Position numbers and translations under genes: made by a program
The notes under the pieces: model-generated
What the model was told of the DNA's origin: nothing
Seen by the model: the letters and a program-made list of their open reading frames with translations, nothing else
The model's database searches: none
Shown here: piece after piece, positions 56,701-64,000 of the stretch
Position numbering within the stretch: position 1 is the stretch's first letter
Layout: every line of letters starts with the position of its first letter
NCBI GenBank assembly: GCA_947179155.2
Contig: OX359266.1
Coordinates: forward strand, 18,252,598-18,316,597
DNA from: Hedera helix
Lineage: Eukaryota > Streptophyta > Magnoliopsida > Apiales > Araliaceae
DNA: 64,000 bases
Reading direction: 5' to 3'

Positions 56701-57428
56701 TAAGTGATTAATATACATTAATTATTTAAGTATGTGATTAAGTGTAGTTAAGTTAAGATGTACAAATATTATTATATTAACCTATACATAATACTAATTG
56801 AAAGATCAACTTGATAAATTGTTAGGTCTGTTCAAAGGACAGTAAATTGCATTGGTTATGTGTAATCAACAAACGAGGCAAGTTCTTTGACCCTTAACTT
56901 GCATTTATTTTTGCAATTTCCCTAACCATACTCAAATTATTATTGAAAAAGTTTCCTACACTTAAACTTGTATTTAATTTTGTAAGAGCTTTAAGTGGCT
57001 TAATTATTTAAAATTATTCCACATCCATATTGTTGTTGTATTCGCACATAGTGCATTTGTAAGAATTATAGTTCATTAATTCAAGAATTGTTTAAGAATT
57101 TTGTTTCGACTAGACATTGCATATATAAATTCATCAACTTGAATATTTTAAGAGCTTATCAAAATCATTGATTAGTGCGGATTCTTATAGTAAAACTGAG
57201 AACGAACAACCTTGGATAAGGGGATTATATTCGGGAAACCAACCTTTGTGTAAGATGTTTGAATATTATGCATATACATAGGGTACATGAGGTTGATCCC
57301 CTTCGAGTACCAAACTATCAAGGTGTCATATATATGTCTAATTTACCTTAAGCAGTAGTTCATAGTCCTTAGATGCCATTCAGTAGTAAGGATTCAATCA
57401 TTTCTTTTACATTGAAAATTAAATTCTT

Positions 57429-57506
57429 GTTATTTCATAATTATTATCTATTGCTGAAACTCTTGATGTTATTTCATAATTATTATCTATTGCTGAAACT
57501 CTTGAT
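57429..57506 (+). repeat. 39-bp tandem duplication
   Basis: Two identical 39-bp copies beginning GTTATTTCATAATTATT, private to this LTR. Confidence 0.92.
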
Positions 57507-57905
57507 GTTATTTCCTAATCAATCATGATATATCTTGTATTATTTGTTCTTAAACTTGCTAAGCAAGCTAATTGCTCACCCTTGCTATATCATGACTTAT
57601 TTTTCAACTAAGCCCAAATGCTCTAAAAAGGACAAATGTAAGGGAAAAGCCAAAGCTTGGATTATGTATGATAGATGTTTTACTTGTTTAATTATGTAAT
57701 GGATGTTGTAAATCTTTTATGAATCACTTAAGATAGATTTGATAAATGTTAAGGTTAAAGACCTTGAGATTGTATTACCTTTTTATAAGGAAAAATGTGT
57801 ATTTTCCGCTAGATAAAATGAAGACTATGTAATTAGTTGTTATTATGATTTGAGATAGTGAGAACCAAACCCGAGGTTATGGAACCTAATTTTGGGGTCG
57901 TTACA

Positions 57906-58579
57906 CACAACCTAGTCCCTTGTGCGATGCATCAATATAGACCGTAAAACCTCATGTGTCGTCTGGTAAAGTTAACACAAGTGCTACACTAAGTCTTTTC
58001 TTTAACTCTTGAAAACTCACCTCGCACTTCTATGTCCAAACATATTTCACTATCTTCCCTGTCAAATTGATTAACGGTGTTGCTATCTTTAAAAAGTCCT
58101 TGATAAACCTCCGATAATAACTCGCTAACCCTAAGAAACTCCTAATCTCCGTCAGCGTCCTTGGTTGTTCCCAATTAATCGCTGCTTCCACTTTTGTTGG
58201 ATCTACTGAAACTCCCTCCTTGTCAATAACATGACCTATAAATTGAACTTTCTCCAACCATAATTCATACTTCAACAATTTGGCATATAACTGCTCCATC
58301 CTTGATGTCTCCAACACCAATCTTAAATGTTCAGCGTGCTCCTATTTTGTTTTGGAATAAATCAAAATATTGTCAATGAGCACAACTACAAATTTATCCA
58401 AGTACTGCTTGAACATTATGTTCATCATGTCCATAAATGCGGCTGGCGCATTCGTTAGTCTAAATGACATTACTAGAAACTCATAATGGCTGTAATGAGT
58501 TATAAATGTCGTCTTGGCTACGTCATCCTTCCTTAATTTTAACTGATGATAACCAGTCCTTAAGTTAATCTTTGAAAAA
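57906..58579 (-). pseudogene. Gypsy RT/RNase H remnant on minus strand (G3, part 1)
   Basis: On the minus strand: from the palm (YHQLKL, TKAFIT-like, MSFRLTNAPAAFMD, then the active-site region VLIDNILIYS in which one Asp is Asn) to the thumb at 58030-58320 (QFIGHVIDKEGVSVDP, SFLGLASYYRRFI) and the start of RNase H. Related to gypsy 1 and 2. Cut on the left by the gypsy 2 LTR end and on the right by an LTR insertion. Confidence 0.8.
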
Positions 58580-60117
58580 TTTTGAGGACCCGAATTTTTG
58601 GGATTTCTTTAATAATATTAAATAAGAATTTAATTAACAAAAATTATCAAGCTTGTTTAAATTATTTGTGATTGATATATTTTATGTGATTTAAAGTGTG
58701 TGATGAGATTTAATTGGTAAATTAAATTTGTACAGAGATGATGATAAATTGTGTTGAATTAACATAACTGAAGAGTAAATAAATTATTTTAAAACAATTT
58801 ATGAAGAATAAGAGAAATTTCATGTAATTATACATTTAAATTGTTAATATTTAAAATAGTTGTGAAAATGCATAAATTGTTATATTTATAAAGTTTATTG
58901 ATTATGGAGGTAAATGGATTAATAATTAAATTAATCCACATTTTTAATGAAAAACTAAAGAGGGAAATTAGTAAAATTGAAATTATTGATTATATAATTA
59001 ATCAATAATTATGATTAAAGTTTAGAAATTTTAAGAGGAGAAAGTAATGATATAAATTATGTAATAATAAATTATGTAATTTATATAAGGAAATTTAAGT
59101 AAATATTAATAAAATAATAATTATATAAATTGTATAAAAATGATTATATAATTTATATAAGAAGAGTACATTAATTAAGAAATGAAGTATAATTGTACAA
59201 ATGGTACAATATTTTATTATATAGTTCATATATAAAGTGTGTAAAGTAGTACAGAAATGAAAAATAAATGAGTATAATGAATGTTTTAATTTATTAAAAT
59301 TACGTTTATTGTGTGATAGAATTATTTTAATTATTATGGAGAATAATATTTTAGAAACGTAAACATGTTGACCATGTAACGAAGTGAAAAAGTATGAAAA
59401 TTTACTTTTTATAAGTAGTATGTGTTATTTTATTAATTTTGGAGGTATAAATTACCTCATATAATTACATGCATGTTATTATGCGTGTACAAAAATTGTC
59501 ATGTAAAGTACCTGAAAAATGTATAAATATTATTTATAAATTATTTTATGAATTTTGGTGAATTAAAATAAATATTTTACATACATTATGCAAAAAATTT
59601 ATTACACAAAATAACTACGTAATGTATTAAATTAGGAACGGTGCATGATATTTTTTTAACGACTTAACTCCAAGTCAGTGGACTTGGAGTGAATTTCAAA
59701 AAAATCATTCACAAAATTAAGCCATACTTGGAATAATAATAATAATAACTAACAATTACTTAGCAATACCATACCATCTCATCTTTTCTTCTCCTTCCAC
59801 CACCATTACTGCCACTCGTGACCACCATCTCCACTAAGAGAAATTTTTTTTAGTGTCATCAAGGTGTAAAACAAGCGTCCAAGGAAAGTTTCCAAGCTTA
59901 AGGAATGTATAAAATTAGTTATTTGATTTATTTTGGTATTTTTAGTGACAAAATAATTTTGTGAAAAATTAGTAAATAATTAGAATAATTATTCTATATA
60001 ATTTATGGAGGTATATTTATGGATTATATGATGTTTAGAGTAATTATTGTGGGAAAAATTTGATCAAAAACATAAATTGTTGGAATTTAAAAGGGACAGT
60101 CCCGGACAATAGCTATT

Positions 60118-60420
60118 CTGTTCATTTCGGTGTAGAATTTGGAAAACTTTTCCTCTACAAAGTTGTAAAGAATTAAATTTTGTGTGGAGTGGACTTAAAA
60201 TTTGTAATTTTTCGATAAACGAGCTAATTTCTATGAATTTCGGAAGATTTATCACAGTGAAACGTGATTTTGTCCTAATCCTGTCCATTTTGGTGCATAA
60301 TTTGACATTTTTTCCTTCTACAAAGTTGTAGAGAAGTAAATTTCATATGGAATGAACTTAGGATTCGTAATTTTCGGATAAACATACTAATTACTGAATT
60401 TTGAAAGTTTCATTGCATTA
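60118..60420 (+). repeat. Imperfect tandem duplication of about 163 bp
   Basis: Copy 1 starts CTGTTCATTTCGGTG (60118), copy 2 CTGTCCATTTTGGTG (60281). Both contain 'ctctacaaagttgta' or 'ttctacaaagttgta'. Diverged by many substitutions, so old. Confidence 0.75.
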
Positions 60421-61399
60421 AAAATTAAAATTTAATTATTAAAAATATTTTGTGCTAAAATCATTTCTGGAAAGAAATATTGTAATATTATGTCTGATTT
60501 TTCTAAAAATTTTGGTGAATTATTGTGGATCATGGGTATTTATTGTATTTTATGGCTATTTAAAGTTAATGTATAAATAAGTGAAAATTCATGGCAAATT
60601 CTATGAATGTTGAAAAATTACGAAACTTGGTGGAAATTTTAGTAATAATATAAGATAAATATTGATGGTTTTGGGGGGATACAAGAGTATGTTGAGTGAT
60701 TATTTATATTTTAAAGGCTATTAAATAATAGTTTATATATATATAAATAATTATAGAAATTTGTCGGATAATCCAAAAATTATGAAAAATTTGTTGAAAA
60801 ATCTAGAATAATATTCTAAAGACTTTAGAAGGTATAGTAGACTCATAAGATGTCGGAATATTATAGGTTGCATATTGACTAGCTAATAAATAAGCATAAT
60901 AGTTCTTACGCGATGGTCTAGAATTGACCGAGGAAATTTGTTTATATTTTTATAGTATGATATTGGTAATTAGTGTTTAGATATCACTGAAATGTGAATT
61001 ATGAATTTTGAATAAAGGTTTTAGGTACGAACAAGCTGGAGTGACTTAACTCAGTACTTATAAGTTAAACCTGGACATTGTGATACTCGAGACAAGTTCT
61101 TCACTACTTGATGTTAATTGTTTATCTGTTAGTATATATTAACTTTTTGTTCAAATACATATAAAATTATGTGTTATGTGATTCATTATTGATATGACCG
61201 CTATGTGCCTTCGGTGCAAATATGTGACTATATGTGAAATTGTTCAATGTCTCTTTAGGTAATTGTTAATTGGAGTTAGATATGATGCACACACTATATA
61301 TTTCTTTGGTAGAGGCACAATACATGATGTATGACATATACAGAGCACAATATGTTATGTGCTACGTGAAGCATGAAAGGTGTAAACTGTCGAACTTGC

Positions 61400-61415
61400 T
61401 GAGCCCTAGCGCTCA
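61400..61415 (+). other. Conserved LTR 3' hairpin (variant)
   Basis: TGAGC, loop CCTAGC, GCTCA. The flanking 'aacttgc' and 'cttgc' are kept as in the other LTRs although the rest of this LTR is unrelated by eye. Confidence 0.6.
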
Positions 61416-62011
61416 TTCTTGCATAATATAAACTTTTGCAGGTAAAGAAACAAATGTCAGGAATATCGGAATGTGATAGAGATGGATTACCCTAGAATTT
61501 TGTTAACATAATTATGATATTTCCAATATCATAATTCAATGTGGGTAAATTGGCGAAGTTTACATTGATGTACTGTACATACATATAAATTGGGTTCAGA
61601 CAGAACGAGTAGAGTTAAATTGTGTACTATGATTATTCAAGATAATTGTTATGATAGAGAGTATTATATATCTAATTATGAATTATGAAACAAAGAATAT
61701 TTGTGTGGATATAAACAATATTAAATTTTGAATGTTGAGCTTTACAATACTTGTAACAGAAAAAAATGTAAAGGTTGCGATCCAGGGACTAGGATCGAGA
61801 TGTAAAGATTTTAAATGCCAACATATTTTAATATAATGATTGAAAGAAAAATTGTACCAAAAAATTTGGTAATTAATGATGTAAAGTCAATTAACGGATT
61901 AAACAATGTGATTAAATATTTATTAACGAACCAAAATTGGGACGTTAGGAAGATAATGTATAATAAATATAAAATTTAAGGTAATAAGGTTTGTCGAATT
62001 GGGTCGTTACG

Positions 62012-62170
62012 AAAGTGCTTCCCCCTTTTAGTTGATCAAATAGATCGTCAATTCTTGACAACGGGTTCCTGTTCTTAATTATTACTTTGTTCAATTCTCT
62101 GTAGTCCATACAAAGTCTCATCGATCAATCCTTCTTCTTTACAAACAACACGGGTGTTCCCCGTAATGAT
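62012..62170 (-). pseudogene. Gypsy RT remnant on minus strand (G3, part 2)
   Basis: Reverse complement of the RT fingers: matches 24590-24770 of gypsy 1 (VLFVKKKD, MRLCMDYRELNK, IDDLFDQLK). It joins 58579 across the LTR insertion. Confidence 0.8.
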
Positions 62171-62650
62171 ATGCAATTTATCAATTTTGTAAATGCTGGA
62201 AAGTGAATATAATTAGGTAATGGAAATTAAAATTTTAAAGTGTGACTAGTATTTTGGGAGTCGCTAGCTATCGACGCCGGAAAAATCGTCTCCTATTAAT
62301 AATTACCCTTTCCAACTTTAGCCTTTTGATTACGATGCCATTTTTGGAAAAGATCGGCACAAGTGTCGACGAGTTTTGAAAGATCGATTTTTATGATGAG
62401 TCAATTTGACCAGAGTTGCTAGTTGGTATATTTATAAATAGATGTACAAACTCATCCGAGTTTTAGTTTTCGTGACCGTAATGGCTCATATGTGACTCTT
62501 AATTAATTGGTCTGCGAACCGAGATTCATAGAGTTCGAGGGCTTGTTTAAGCGAGGTGAAGGTGTTAGGCACCCCCCGACTTCCGTGAAAACACGGTTTA
62601 CCGCCATCTTGATGCTTTCCTACTCTTTTAAAATCTCAAAACATGTGTGT
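62171..62650 (+). other. Possible Tat/Ogre-like leader fragment
   Basis: Contains 'tttgggagtcgctagctatcg', 'ggtctgcgaaccgag' and 'gaaggtgttaggcaccccccg' in that order. I recall this order of motifs from the leader of plant Tat/Ogre elements; the recall cannot be verified here. No ORF. Confidence 0.35.
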
Positions 62651-64000
62651 AAGTGCGTGTGTGCTTAAATGAATGTGGTGGTGAATTTTGTATAAGAAGC
62701 TACTTTGATTTTTTTTTACAGAAAACGTGCTTTATTTGGAAAGTGTTTTTGAACGTCTTTTGACCCATACACCAAGGCTTTGTTTTATAATAGATATAGA
62801 TTAAAAGTAATGAGATTTTTATTAGGTGTCGTTTTTATAGAATAAGGGTTTTTTAAACTTTCGTCAAATAGGAATCGAGACTATACATTGCCTTTGGACA
62901 GTAGAATAAAATCAAATAAAGGCAACTTCTAGGAGCTCTTTAACCCTATGCACCAAAGATTAATGAAAAGACATTTACTTTTACAAAATCAATTTCTTAT
63001 GACCTTTAAGAAAACGTTTGCAGCCTTTTCGTTTAAATAGGAATCGACGCTCATTACAACTCTCAATTTTTTAGCCTTCTGATTCTAATACCCTAATTTG
63101 ATTCACTTTTAGAAAATATTTCCCGTTTTTCCTTTTTTCTTTTGAAATCCCTTTTCATGTCGTAAATCAAATCAAGCATTCACAAAATGTTTCAGGGCTA
63201 TTCATGGGCATGTGAGCCATCCAAATAACCTCAAACACCCAAAATCACATATTTCACTATTACGGGGCCTTAACCCGATTTTTAATATAGATATCATTTT
63301 AAGGCCCAAAATTTACATATATACAATAAAAGGCCCATTGTCATGACTATATTACCAAATTGTCCATCTTCAGAATTTGATCACAAGAATCTCATTCCTA
63401 GGCTCACAAACCCAAAAATCACCACAAAGAAAAACTTAATAACACTAGATTTCCTACTATAGCACAATAACCTAAAATTGCAAGTTAAACACTATGAACT
63501 ACATATTAATACAATGAACTATATATCACCATTTGGATAACATCGGGACATTAGGAGGAAATTTCGTTCCGATGGAACCCTCATTAATCATCCCTAATCT
63601 TTGGATCATCACTTAATATAAAAAGATACTACATCCAAGCAATCCAACAACAAGAAATCATAAGAAAAAATGTAAGATAAAACTTCAAGAAACGCCTTTT
63701 TTCACCTTGCAATACTTCAAAAATCTCTTTACACTTCAATATCAAAGGTATAACACCATATTGGATGAATATTGACACTAAAAAAAATGACAGACTCTCC
63801 TTTTTTAGCCCAATCCGTGCGTTTATCTCTCTAAGTCTCACATTCTCTCTCTAACTTTTCCTTCTTCTTTATTTCCTCGGCTGAACAAGTGTTGTTGTAT
63901 AGCTGACTAGGAACAGTCGTTGGTGCATCTACGGTTGCCTGCTCTCGCCGTTTGCACCGATTCCCCGACTGCCGTGTGTTTCCTTGAGCCACAAAAATGT
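62651..64000. other. Unclassified AT-rich sequence
   Basis: No coding region, repeat or RNA gene that I can support. The minus-strand ORF at 63629-63841 has no recognisable motif. The last 100 bases become GC-richer (CTCGCCGTTTGCACCG). It may continue the element that begins at about 62171. Confidence 0.4.

Larger units (their letters stand above)
44823..57905 (+). mobile_element. Gypsy 2: sister of gypsy 1, eroded at both LTRs
   Basis: Same gene order and primer type as gypsy 1. Only the last 331 bp of the 5' LTR remain; the 3' LTR lacks its beginning and the polypurine tract. A solo LTR is nested at 45580-49471. No matching target duplication is visible at the outer ends, because both flanks have been rearranged (copia on the left, another gypsy on the right). 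More decayed than gypsy 1. Confidence 0.87.
54847..57905 (+). repeat. Gypsy 2 3' LTR, 5'-truncated
   Basis: The pol end runs into a TA stretch and then directly into LTR sequence that corresponds to positions past the TA tract of related LTRs, so the polypurine tract and the first several hundred bases are deleted. TATA box at 55046-55055, TA run at 55368-55434, GC-rich block at 55910-56030, AT hairpin array at 56100-56700, a 39-bp tandem duplication at 57429-57506, conserved hairpin at 57560-57578; it ends GTCGTTACA. Confidence 0.85.
58580..62011 (+). mobile_element. Solo LTR-like insertion in G3
   Basis: About 3.4 kb between the two halves of the G3 RT. It probably starts TGAGGACCCGAATTTTTGGG (58583) and ends GGGTCGTTACG (62011). 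No clean 5-bp target duplication is seen (GAAAA on the left, GAAAG on the right), so ends are uncertain by a few bases. It has no ORF; the one at 60064 is not convincing. It carries the group hairpin at 61400-61415, a 10-bp hairpin at 59667-59690 and a ~163-bp tandem duplication. Confidence 0.75.

Noticed and set aside
59700..59830. Start of a host gene (CT-rich stretch with CCACCACCATTACTGCC)
   Set aside because: No open frame follows and the region lies inside an LTR-like insertion.

Overview
The window is plant nuclear DNA, most likely from a dicot, and I see no ordinary host gene in it. The evidence is Ty1/copia and Ty3/gypsy retrotransposons with plant tRNA primer sites, a CACTA-type DNA transposon, an AT-rich base composition, and coding remnants full of stops. 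It reads as a heterochromatic nest of transposons inserted into each other. The species cannot be named from this sequence.

Layout. 1-12060: copia remnants on the plus strand: the 3' end of one element (A) with a chimeric LTR, a 604-bp insertion with two inverted tRNA-like arms, then a longer decayed copia element B (partial 5' LTR, primer site, leader with a 27-bp repeat array, gag-PR-INT-RT-RNaseH relics, 3' LTR). 12061-32465: a minus-strand copia relic (E) split by a near-complete Ty3/gypsy chromovirus-like element, gypsy 1 (13008-30954), with 3.6-kb LTRs and a 5-bp target duplication. Its 5' LTR is itself split by a 4.6-kb solo LTR (15632-20253) with an exact target duplication AGGTC. 32466-36316: a minus-strand gypsy LTR carrying a 0.94-kb non-autonomous CACTA element. 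36317-44822: minus-strand copia fragments; the LTR at 36484-44225 is split by a young 5.8-kb non-autonomous element (36851-42626) with apparently identical 1537-bp LTRs, an Asp-tRNA primer site and one intact gag-like ORF of 382 codons. 44823-57905: gypsy 2, a sister of gypsy 1, with an eroded 5' LTR, a truncated 3' LTR and a solo LTR (45580-49471, target duplication ATAGG). 57906-62190: minus-strand gypsy RT (G3) split by another LTR. 62191-64000: a probable Tat/Ogre-like leader motif, then unclassified sequence.

How the parts relate. The 382-codon gag-like ORF is the only long intact reading frame; that element has no polymerase and would need proteins from an autonomous relative. Both gypsy elements carry an acidic coiled-coil ORF ahead of gag. 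Both also have long LTRs with a shared plan: TATA box, GC-rich island, AT-rich array of hairpins, and a short conserved hairpin about 300 bp before the LTR end.

Most interesting signals are structural. Four tandem stem-loops with compensatory base changes lie in the 3' region of the young element (40478-40638). The long LTRs hold arrays of AT hairpins with covarying arms. A TGAGCAA/TTGCTCA hairpin recurs near the end of seven LTRs, and two hairpins with a GGGA loop each sit just ahead of a purine tract.
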